A program made the position numbers and the translations under genes. DNA of 64,000 nt from Basidiobolus meristosporus CBS 931.73 (Eukaryota > Basidiobolomycota > Basidiobolomycetes > Basidiobolales > Basidiobolaceae): assembly GCA_002104905.1 (NCBI GenBank), contig MCFE01000115.1:62001-126000 (forward strand), read 5' to 3'. The notes below the pieces were generated by a model. That model made no database searches, was not told where the DNA came from, and saw only the letters and a program-made list of their open reading frames with translations. Shown piece after piece: positions 22,689-31,890 of the stretch (positions within the stretch are counted from its first letter, which is position 1; each line of letters starts with the position of its first letter).

Positions 22689-23886
22689 GTGGTAATGGAA
22701 AGTATTCCATTACTACAATATCTCTAAACCAATATTGCACTCATTTCTTTATTTTGCTTTTTGCTATTGTAACACACAAGTGAAAGATCAAGAATTTCCA
22801 ACTTTGAAGAACAAATGCTCCAGACCCTGACAAGCAATCCACCTAAGAATATTATGTCATACAGAACACGTAGTAGCCAACCCATGTTTCAAATTACAGC
22901 TCATTTGAAGCAGTACTTAAGGAGTTATGACCAAAAGAGTCCAACTATTATATATACTATGCCTTGTTGCTAGGATTACTATGGTGACTTTGATTGCGTG
23001 TAACTTTTGAGCCAGCCAATCAAATCACGTAAAATTTTCACAGGTGCTGCGCCTATGTCCGATCTGCGCCACTGCAAATTTTAGCTTTGTATCACGTGTA
23101 TTGCTTGCGCAATCGCCCAAAAACTTTGATCCTTCAAAATTTTCATATATATGACTTCCCCAGCTGAAAAATAAAGGGAGAGCCTCTCTTTCCAGAATCT
23201 CCACACTACAATTACAAGTTTAAAGGTTATAAGACTTCCCCTGCATCACTTGCACTGTTGAGTATTCTGACTTTGATCGGTACTGCATCAGTAAAGAGAC
23301 TGCAAAGCTCACAAGAATCCAATCTAAGTTCTACAAGAAACTACCACTTTTCTGTTGGAAAAGTCCCCTCTAAGAAACCCCTTTAGACACCCCTTTAGAG
23401 ACCCCTCTAAGAAACCCCTTTAGGCACCCCTTTAGTGTAAAGTCCACTTTAGAGACCACTACAAGAAGCCCCTTTACTCTAAAGACACCCCTTTAGACAC
23501 CCCTTTAGACACCCCTTTAGGTCTAAAGACCCCTTTAGAGACTTCTACAACACACCCCTTTAGGTTAAAGGGGAGTTCAGAATTTCCATATTAGGAAATA
23601 TTTTCTCAGAAAGGAAAGTGACTTCCAAATAAGGAAAAGTTACTATAAAAGTAAATAAGCCCATTAGTTGACAGAAGGTCAGAACACTGCTGTAGAAGTG
23701 ATAAACACTGCCTACAGTATACTTTGAGCCCAAGATTGAGGAAATTAGTGAAAGTTATATCTTCTATTGGTATATCAAACTCCCAATAAACTATTTCAGT
23801 ATTAGCATACTGGAAGTTGTTGTATATTGTTGATTAGCCTCTACATTGTAGAACAAGCCCCAAACTAATCATAATACAACACAACA
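22689..23886 (+). repeat. Nested Ty3 element, 3' LTR (1198 bp)
   Basis: It matches the 5' LTR base for base except for about two dozen substitutions and an expanded minisatellite. GATA follows at 23887-23890. Confidence 0.9.
23364..23573 (+). repeat. ACCCCTTTAG minisatellite inside the LTR (long allele)
   Basis: This is about 104 bp longer than the same array in the 5' LTR and accounts for the whole LTR length difference. Extra units include CCTCTAAGAAACCCCTTTAG variants. Confidence 0.85.
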
Positions 23887-24643
23887 GATAGTAATGACTG
23901 AAGCTCTTGGCAATTTCTCTTGGAATGGTTGGCAGAGTCACACCACATGCATGTATATTTGGCTTCTTTCTCTACTGGCTTCTGCCCATAGGCTTTGCTG
24001 GCAAGTAGCAAAGAGAGTTTCTCTAGCTACTGTGTAAGCTCCTGAATATGAGTGCTTTGATTACTGGGATTCAGTAAGTCTTGGCTATCTTGGTTTTGTG
24101 CTGAGCTTTAAAGATGCTTTCTGATTGGTGAGGTTTCTTCAGGGGCAAGTAGAATCTGCTTAGATAACTAAAAGTAGGCAGTGAACTCACAGCTTTCACA
24201 GTAGGATTGTTTTCAATCCTTCCCACCAGGTCTTCTGGTAGTGCTCTGAGAAGATAGGCAGATAAAGTGAGATCAGTGATAACTCCTTGGGCTTTCAGTG
24301 ACTCTCCAATCTGCTCAAGGCCACTCAAGTATTCTTTCAATGGTAGCATCTTAAACTTGCTATAAACAAAGTTCTCCAAGTCTTGAAGTGTGTAGTCAAC
24401 TTGTTTCTCTACATATTCATCAATCAAGTAGCTCTTCAAGAGGGTCCAATTTGTCAACAGATCATTTCTTTGATATAATGAGAGCATTATCTCATCAGTG
24501 CTGTAAGGGGGCATCTCTTCAGCCATAATGGCCTCAGGTATTTTGTGGGCTCTGCAGAAAAGATCCCACCTCTTGATGAAAGTTTTAACTTTAGTTCCAT
24601 CAAAGAAAGGGGTTCCTTGCATTCCTGGTAAAGGTAGATCCAT
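23887..24643 (-). pseudogene. Gag of the Gag-protease element, upstream part
   Basis: The ATG at 24643 opens a 190-codon Gag (MDLPLPGMQGTPFFDG..., QRNDLLTNWTLLKSYLIDEY). A stop at 24071 precedes further recognisable sequence with a CCHC knuckle CMWCDSANHSKRNC at about 23925-23966. The segment stops at the GATA flank of the nested insertion and continues at 16581. Gag and knuckle spacing resemble the nested element, so the two are related families. Confidence 0.75.
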
Positions 24644-24717
24644 GGTCTTGATAATTTGTTCTTTCTTAAGTCTTCTAGGGGCAGTTCAGTCAAACCCCCC
24701 ACATTGGGTGCCAAATA
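24644..24717 (-). other. 5' leader and primer-binding region of the Gag-protease element
   Basis: On the minus strand, TATTTGGCACCCAATGTGGG directly follows the LTR end CACTACA, in the position and style of a TGG-type tRNA primer-binding site. A 70-bp leader then reaches the Gag ATG. Confidence 0.55.
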
Positions 24718-25285
24718 TGTAGTGGTGTAGAGGTACTCCTGGGAGAAACTACACAACTCAAGGTGTGTGAGGTGTCTGATGGGTGCAATTACCTCTGTGT
24801 CTAAACTGCTGGTGTCTTTCTCAATATGTCACCGTGGTAAAAGCTCCTGCTTCTCTAGCTTCCTAGGTGCTCCAAGTGTCTCCAAAGGCCTCTGTGTGTC
24901 TTGTGCACTACCCCAAAAAGCTCCTTGATGGCAGGTCTGAGATGTACTGTTGAAGGCAGGTGCAGTGATCAATCCCTCATCAATAAATCATCCCTTCTAT
25001 CAGCAACACTTCTACCTTATTGATAAGCAGTTGATCACTGCACCTGCCTTCAACAGTACATCTCAGACCTGCCATCAAGGAGCTTTTCAGGGTAGTGCAC
25101 AAGACACACAGAGGCCTTTGGAGACACTTGGAGCACCTAGGAAGCTAGAGAAGCAGGAGCTTTTACCATAGTGACATATTGAGAAAGACACCAGCAGTTT
25201 AGACACAGAGGTAATTGCACCCATCAGACAACTCACACACCTTGAGTTGTGTAGCTTCTCCCAGGAGTATGTCTACACCACAACA
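24718..25285. repeat. Fold-back of two LTR ends in opposite orientation
   Basis: The left arm (24718-24974) and right arm (25030-25285) are nearly perfect inverted copies of about 257 bp around a 55-bp loop. By comparison with the LTR at 27546-28619, both arms are the 3' part of that LTR family. The left is the 5' LTR end of the Gag-protease element (minus). The right is a plus-oriented LTR end finishing CTACACCACAACA. The loop also belongs to the plus-oriented copy. The join sits at TGATCA. Confidence 0.75.
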
Positions 25286-25756
25286 CCGGTCAAATCCCTA
25301 TATGCAATGAGACAACACCCATTGAAACAAATGCCAAGGATACTTTATTGAGCCAAGTGAGCCCAGTAATCCATCTACTAGTGAATGATGTAATGTTGTG
25401 GCTAGAGAAGTGGCGTGTGTCCACTAATATTAGTAATGGAGACTTTGAGGACTTATTACTACTTCTTGCCAAAAGTATACTGGGATGCAACTTACCATGT
25501 ACATGGTACAAGTGGACAACAATCATGCAGCTGGCAGCATATGATCCAGAGACTTACCTGATTCCAGCATGTGTTAACAATTGGACGGCATTCACATCCA
25601 AAAATGATACCATTGCAAAGTGTCTAAATTGTCAGAAATTCACCACCACTGAGGGAAAACATTGTTTACACTCTAGATATATTCTAGTCATACCCCATCT
25701 GAGGAAGCTGATGCAGTCCAACAAATATTGCAAAGCTATACAGTATCACACTCAGT

Positions 25757-26486
25757 AGACTTGTTCCATTGGATAGTGCCACATTGAGCCACAAGTGCCA
25801 AATAGTGCCATTGTGGGCCAGAAAGGCATAGCAGACCTAAACTTGACCACAGAGTGTGAAACATGACTCTTCATTCTCATGCAGAGCAGCCCCTGTGTTT
25901 CACCCATTTTGCTGGAGAAAATCCATTTTTTGACCTTTTTTTTGGATCAATGTTGAGCAGGATGTGAGAGAGCACAAATGAACTGAAGACAGGCATCTGG
26001 TACTCAATACCCATGGCACTCTGAATCTAGCTCCTGTGGCTTGTATAATGTCATAAAGATGCAAGGCACTATATTGATTCACTGGTACTATCTGTCACTC
26101 TAAGTGCTTTATGTAGGTTTTACTTTAGGGCTAATATTTAAATATAGTGCCTGATAGTACCAGTGGACCAAGATAGTGCCATGCATTTTGTGACATGATA
26201 CAAGCCACAGGAGCTAGATTCAGAGTGCCATGGGTATTGAGTACCAGATACATGTCTTTGGTCCATTTGTGCTCTCTCATGTCCTGCCCAACATTGATCC
26301 AAATAAATGGTCAAAAAATGGATTTTCCCCAGTACAATGGAGAAACACAGGGATGACTTTCCATGAATATGCAGAGCTATGTTTCACGCCCTGTGGCCAG
26401 GTGTAGGCTCACTTGGCCTCCTTGGCACACTATGGCATTATTTGGCACTCATGGCTCAATATGGCACTATCTAACAGAACCAGTCT
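25757..26486. mobile_element. Palindromic (fold-back) MITE-like element, copy 2, complete
   Basis: The two arms, about 343 bp each (25757-26099 and 26144-26486), are inverted copies around a 44-nt spacer. Termini are AGACTTGTTC and, reverse-complemented, AGACTGGTTC. AGT flanks both sides (25754-25756 and 26487-26489) as a 3-bp target duplication. If the element and one AGT are ignored, the Tnp2 frame runs on without a stop at the join. No ORF of its own is credible. A truncated copy is at 144-699. Confidence 0.82.
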
Positions 26487-27545
26487 AGTATCAATCAAGT
26501 GCAAACATATCCAATATATTTGATGGCAAACATTACAAACAGCCAAGAAGCAAGGGCTACTTTGAAGGTATGTATGACCATGCCTTTTCTTCAGCAGTTG
26601 ATGGATTTGTATTATACAAGTACTCTACCAGCAAATTCTGCTGGCCACTGAGTCTCATCAATCTGAATCTGCTGCCCATCTTACAGTATAAAAGCAATAA
26701 TCTGATGGTAGTCTCACTGGTATTAGGGCCCAAGTCACTGTCCAACCTGGTTAGCTAGCTATATCCACTACTGGATGAATTTTGTATGCTTTCCAGCAGG
26801 ATAACACTTATTGGCTGTCATGTAAAAGCTGATATTATCTGCATTGGAGATACTCCAGCCATCAGTAAGATAGCAGGTTCTTCCAGGCATAATGGATGGG
26901 ATTGCTGTTGAATGTGTGAAATCCCAAGGATTTTCTCCATAACTCACACACATTATTATTACCCAAACACCAGCACTAAGAACATCAGCTTTCCACAGTG
27001 AGAATGTACAGAAGTCAGCATGCAATTGCAGCAGAGGTGGCAAGCTATAAGCCATTGGCCAGAATATGGGATTAATTGGAAGCCAGAGATACTTAAGATA
27101 GAGGGTATCTGTTGGAGCAAAAGCTTTCCACTGGGAGCAATGCATTGGCTTTCAATAATATCCCTATACTGATGACCAAGTTGTACATGGGGTATTTCAA
27201 GCTAAATGAGCCCTTTGAGATACCGGAGAAATTTGAAAGAATTGGCAAGATATTACAGAGTACCCAATACCCTAAGTACTTCTCACAGGCTCCATTTAAT
27301 ATTCATATGCATATGCAACAATACAAATGCATAGACTAGATGAACTGGATATGTATTTATTCAAGTGACATTCTAAGCCATTCCTACCAAGAGCACATGG
27401 GAAGCATTGGGAGTCATATGTGAACATTATAGGAATATTTATCCAGAAGCGGATCACCAATGCCAACTTGATGCATCTACAGCTGTTGTGCAAAGAGTTT
27501 GTGATGGGATTTGAGCAGCTATACTCCAAACATGAAGCTGAATGC

Positions 27546-28619
27546 TGTGGTGGTGTATAGGTCCAAGGGTGAGATACGTCCAACACTTCTCAAGTGTTTT
27601 GTGTGTGGGGTGTTCACTGGGTGCAATAACCTCTGGCAAAAGCTTGCTAGGAATACTTAGGTTCTGTCTCTAATCTAATGTGAAGGGGTATAAAGCCACA
27701 AACTTGTCAAGGGAAAACTATTGAGCTACAATCCCCAACTTAGTTGGCGTCTTAACAAAAGTATGTGCTGGGTTCAGCATCCTTTGAGATGACAATGTAC
27801 TAAAGCTTCCAAAGTCAAAATAACAGTAAACTCCACCAGCAGGGACTTGATAAGAATGCAGCTGTGGGCAATAGTTACAAAGACAGAAAAGTATCTTTGC
27901 CTGTACAAGAACAAACTTGGGAAAGAATAAGATATAATAAAAGATACCTACTCTGAGTATTCCTCACAAGTAGTGCCTCCAAGGTCAGTTGGCAGTCAGC
28001 GCGGTTTCCTGGGAGTGTCCTGTGGGCTGGGGTTGGAAGTTCAGGTAGCAGCAGGTAGCAGTGATCACGCTAATCAACAAGTTGGTATATTGATAAAAGG
28101 GATGATGATTTATTGTTGAGGGATAGCCTCACTTATATACTTCTCTTACTGGCTAAGTGATTACCAATCATGGTGTTCCAGAAGGTTCCGGATATCAATA
28201 GAAATCTTAATGACATCAGAATGACCTAAGAATGTTCTAAGTAGGTGCCAGAAGGTTCTAAGAGGCACAGCACATCCAACCAATCAGGAATTGGTATTCT
28301 GAAACCTGTGTAACATGGGGATACCATATATGGTATGGAAATGGTAGGGATGGTGACACAGGTTGATCATGTGTCACGGGTGCTGGCGCGGGTACTTGGC
28401 TAATATAAAAGTACTTATAGCTAGTAATCTTACATAAAGTGAGGGGTAACTTATGCAATAAGGTAAACAGGTGTGATAGTCAACTGGCTTATGGGATAGT
28501 ACTGATTGGGTAAGACAAATGGGATAAAACTAAAATAAGTGTAGTAGATATATAGGGAAGTAGAAAATAAGGGAATGAGCACAACTGTCAGTGGGTGTCA
28601 CTGTCACCCCACTACAACA
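27546..28619 (-). repeat. Solo LTR of about 1.07 kb within the Tnp2 gene
   Basis: On the plus strand it starts TGTGGTGGTGTATAGG and ends CCCCACTACAACA. Its inner part matches the arms at 24718-25285, its outer 250 bp matches 15162-15402, and its middle matches 1-110 inverted. It therefore defines the full LTR of the Gag-protease element family. Tnp2 coding lies on both sides. I do not see a clear target duplication. Confidence 0.65.
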
Positions 28620-29900
28620 AGTAGATCTCTGCTGCTACTGTATCTATTCTTTACTCCATCTTGCACAGTGTGGGGAGAATATTGGGCCTTGCTTCACCTT
28701 TAGGGAGTTTCCTATGGAGCAGATGTGTAGGGAGATAGGAAGACAAATCAAGTTGCAGATACTACCATGTCCCAATCTCATCAAGAATATTACCTTAAAG
28801 TCTGTCATGGATGTGATAAGTTGGCACATGGAGGATAACCCGGAAGAGTTGGAAAATACTGAGGACAAATGTGCACATGAAGACACCTATGCCTATGGCA
28901 TTAAGAAGCTAAGTAGCCCCAATGTGTGGGTAATCAGTTAAGTAATGCAATGCTGGGTTTGGTGCAACAAGCAACTAATTTTTATCAGGAAAACTCTATC
29001 AAGGTATGCTGGATTTCTCATGGTCACAAGCCAACTTCTAAACCACTCAATACAGATTTCACACAAACAAAAGCCAGAGTGCACCTATAAGGGGAACTAG
29101 AATCCAGCAGGGAGAAGGAATATATTGGCTAAATACCAAGAAGTTCTTTGTGGATATTCAGGAGGTATTCATGACAGAAGTGGCATCAACCAAGCGTATG
29201 TTTGCAAGATGTGTATGTTACTAGCAGTACAAGGTTTATGGTAACTTTGCAAGTATCACACTAAAAAGCCGTAAAGTTGAGGTGATAGAAGTATGTTAAT
29301 TGTGGCAAGTGTGCATGTTTGTAGAGGTTAGTAAGCAGGAGGCCATAGTTTTTGTTGATTCAAACTATATGTGGAATACCCAAGGTAGTAGTGGGTAAGC
29401 AAATACAGAGGGGTGATTCTACAGTGGAATACATGAATTGCACAAGGGGAGGTTGAAAAAGGAAATACCATTTGGTAAATTGGTATGGTAACATTATACA
29501 GAACCAGCTGTAGGCCATCATACTACCAATATAATGCCATCAGAGTCTTGCTGTGTGGCCATCAAAATACCATCAAATCTCTTGCCATATAAGGCAGTTG
29601 GATGTCCTGACCAATTGGATCCACTTAAAATAGTTATAGAGCGCTAATAGGCCCAACAATATCATGCAAATATTGTTGCAGTATCAATTAAATCTTGTCA
29701 AGTTTTACCCCTTTATTTGGTTGTAAAATTAGCAAAACACTGTTGTGATCATGTCATAACATTTTTAGGAAAGTCACTAACTTCAAGCTGCTGGTATTAT
29801 GATGGTCTCTAAATGGGATCCTGATGGCTGATCTGGATTGGATCCACCCATGGGACCAAATTATTTTTCATAGGGATCATGGGCAGTAGAGTCTAGGATT

Positions 29901-30447
29901 CTGTTAAATCTGAGATTTCAGTGAGGAAAATTAATCATCATACATCAAAAGGAACAGCACCAGTCAAGTAGTAAGTAAGAAGTATGGCAAAGAGCCAATA
30001 GCATATCTATATACACAGCTACAGGAGAAAACTGAGAGTCTAGGATCAGGAAAGGAGAGAAAATACAGTGAAGTAATCAAGAGTAACCTAGGGACTGCTA
30101 GGGTTAAGAATTTGAATAATTACTCTTTGAAGTGTAGGGTGCCACTTTTTTGAAGCAGTTATTGGATGGTGGAATAGCTTCATCCCTTCCTCTTGGTCAC
30201 ACAATCTGCATCTTTTAATAGCCTTTGATAGGATCTGGCATATATCTTTCATAAGCAATGTGGTAAGCTTTCTAAGATAAAAGATCATGGGTGTACCAGT
30301 AAGAAAGCTACAGCTTCCTCAAATGCCTTTAATAAATATGACAGCAAGCTCCAAACCCAAGGGAAATAACTGCTGAGTAGCTGGAAGAGAGCTAGCAAAA
30401 GGAAAGCAGGTAGAAGTAGAAGCACTGTTGCAGTGTTTATTGGGGAG
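29901..30447. other. AT-rich spacer left of Copia C
   Basis: No gene is recognised. A 66-codon minus-strand stretch at 30088-30288 (CRLCDQEEGMKLFHH) has a loose resemblance to zinc-finger tails of reverse transcriptases but is too short to call. The sequence ends with the CAAAA target site of Copia C. Confidence 0.4.
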
Positions 30448-30452
30448 CAAAA

Positions 30453-30801
30453 TGTTGTAAAAATTAGGAATTACACCTAAATATTCATCTAACTTAGTCA
30501 CTTAGATCATTACCCTCAAATCCTAGAGAATACTGACCAAGTTTGTTGTTGGGATTTACATAGAATACTTTCACCAAAATACCAGGTACCCAGAACATGA
30601 AAATTCTCAAAGTTGTTCAAACTGTCCCAGACTTTGCACACATGTTCTTGGATCCTTTCTTAACCTACTCTATGTGATTTTAATGCCAAGACCAGGCAAA
30701 AGTATAATTACTACTTTTACATTCAATAAATCCTTAAGTGATAACCACATAATCTACTTGTTCTCCCAATCACTTCCAAAATCTCCAAGACTCTTTCAAC
30801 A
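30453..30801 (+). repeat. Copia C 5' LTR (349 bp)
   Basis: TGTTGTAAAAATTA to TTTCAACA. The primer-binding site GGCTATGAGCCC follows at 30802, one mismatch from the initiator tRNA-Met anticodon arm. Confidence 0.9.
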
Positions 30802-30805
30802 GGCT

Positions 30806-31890
30806 ATGAGCCCCAAGCTGTCACTCTCTGCAATGTCTACTACTGCTATTACTTGAACTTTTCCCTCTGCTGAAAAGTTGGATGGATCTAACTACCAAGT
30901 GTGGAAAGAGAAGATGAAGATGCTGCTACAAGAAAAAGGCCTTTGGGATATTGTCATGGGAGAAGAATGCCCACCTAAAAACATGGGAGAGGAAGCCTTA
31001 AAGTACCAGAAGAAAGAACAAAGTGCCTTTAACTGCATTTGCCTTAATGTCAAGGACAAATTGCTAATTCAATGCTCAAGAGCAAAAACAACAAAGAATG
31101 CCTGGAAAGCATTAGAAGACACCTACCAGTCATGTTCAGCTGCCAAGAAGATGTATCTGAGACAAAAATTCTTTACTGCAAAGATGCTGTCAGGAGAAGA
31201 AATGAAAAATCTAATCAACAGAGTTACCCTGCTGGTAGATGAGATGGAATCTGTGGGTGTACCAACTACTGATGAGGATGTGATAGTTACCATCCTGAAT
31301 AGCCTGACAGACAGGTTTCAGGGCCTTGTATCAGCCCTAGAGTCCAGAACTGAAGATTTGACCTTAAATTACATATATGGAAGGCTCCTGGATGAAGAAT
31401 TAAGAAAATCAAGCGCTAATAAGAAGGAAGAAGAAAATGCTTTAATAAGCAATGATAACCAACAAAGGAGGTACCCAAGACCCTACAAAGGCAACAGCAA
31501 CCGGTTTTGTAACTACTGCAAAAGGAAAGGACACACATCAGACCGGTGTCTCAAAAATGAAGATAATCAGCAAAAGAAGCATGAATATGGAAATGCTGCA
31601 ACAACTGAAGATAGACTATTAATATCTGCACTATGTATGACCACAGACAAGGACTCTCAGACGTGGTATATTGACTCTGGAGCATCTCAACACTTTACAC
31701 ACCAAAACAAACTTTTACCCAATACCAAGAAATTCCAATTAAGAAGGCTTTCATGGGTGACAATAGAGCACTTGATGCAGTGGGAGAAGGAACTATCCAA
31801 GTAAACCTTAGAAGCAGTGAAGAAAGCCATACACTGACCTTTAAGGAAGTACTCTATGTACAAGAAATAGCCAAGAACCTACTCACTGTA
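30806..31890 (+). pseudogene. Copia C Gag and protease
   Basis: The ATG at 30806 is followed by a TGA at about 30855 where copy A has GGA. From 30878 Gag is open for 308 codons, through the zinc knuckle CNYCKRKGHTSDRC (about 31510) to the intact retropepsin motif WYIDSGASQH (about 31665). A 1-nt deletion near 31712 ends this frame, and protease continues from 31753 in another frame. Confidence 0.85.

Larger units (their letters stand above)
16582..23886 (+). mobile_element. Ty3-type LTR retrotransposon nested in the Gag-protease element
   Basis: Two long LTRs (16582-17675 and 22689-23886) share TGTGGTAATGG starts and ACAACACAACA ends and flank gag, protease, RT, RNase H and integrase in Ty3/Gypsy order. 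GATA lies immediately outside both ends as a 4-bp target duplication. By eye the LTRs are about 97-98% identical apart from a length-variable repeat, so the insertion is recent compared with the surrounding Copia copies. Coding is nevertheless interrupted by one frameshift and four stops. Confidence 0.92.
15162..24974 (-). mobile_element. Ty3-type LTR element with Gag and protease only, split by a nested insertion
   Basis: On the minus strand the order is LTR end (24718-24974), primer-binding region (TTTGGCACCCAATGTGGG near 24700), Gag (24643 to 23887, resuming at 16581), protease (16148-15420), purine-rich tract (AGTGGGGGGTGGATG, 15404-15418) and the first 240 bp of the 3' LTR (15402-15162). 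No RT, RNase H or integrase lies between protease and the 3' LTR, so the element appears to be non-autonomous. The Ty3 element at 16582-23886 sits within gag, with GATA on both sides. Gag coding reads through when the insert and one GATA are ignored. Confidence 0.75.
25286..29900 (+). pseudogene. CACTA/Plavaka-type Tnp2 transposase gene, interrupted twice
   Basis: The coding remnants run in order on the plus strand. 25286-25756 carries AAYDPETYLIPACVNNW and C-x2-C (KCLNCQKF). 26487-27345 carries CWPLSLINLNLLP, the typical Tnp2 W-P-N-LP block, and GDTPAISKIAG. 28620-28941 carries CIYSLLHLAQ, GPCFTFREFPMEQMC and PCPNLIKNITL, the block before the Tnp2 C-terminus. The tail lies at 28942-29480, with a 3' non-coding region to about 29900. 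The gene is broken by a palindromic element (25757-26486), a 1.07-kb LTR (27546-28619) and several stops (for example 26756). The 5' end is cut by the LTR fold-back. CACTA-type transposases cut and paste DNA elements; this copy cannot be functional. Confidence 0.72.

Noticed and set aside
30088-30288. LINE-type reverse transcriptase C-terminal zinc finger
   Set aside because: Only 66 codons, with an incomplete Cys/His pattern and no RT upstream.
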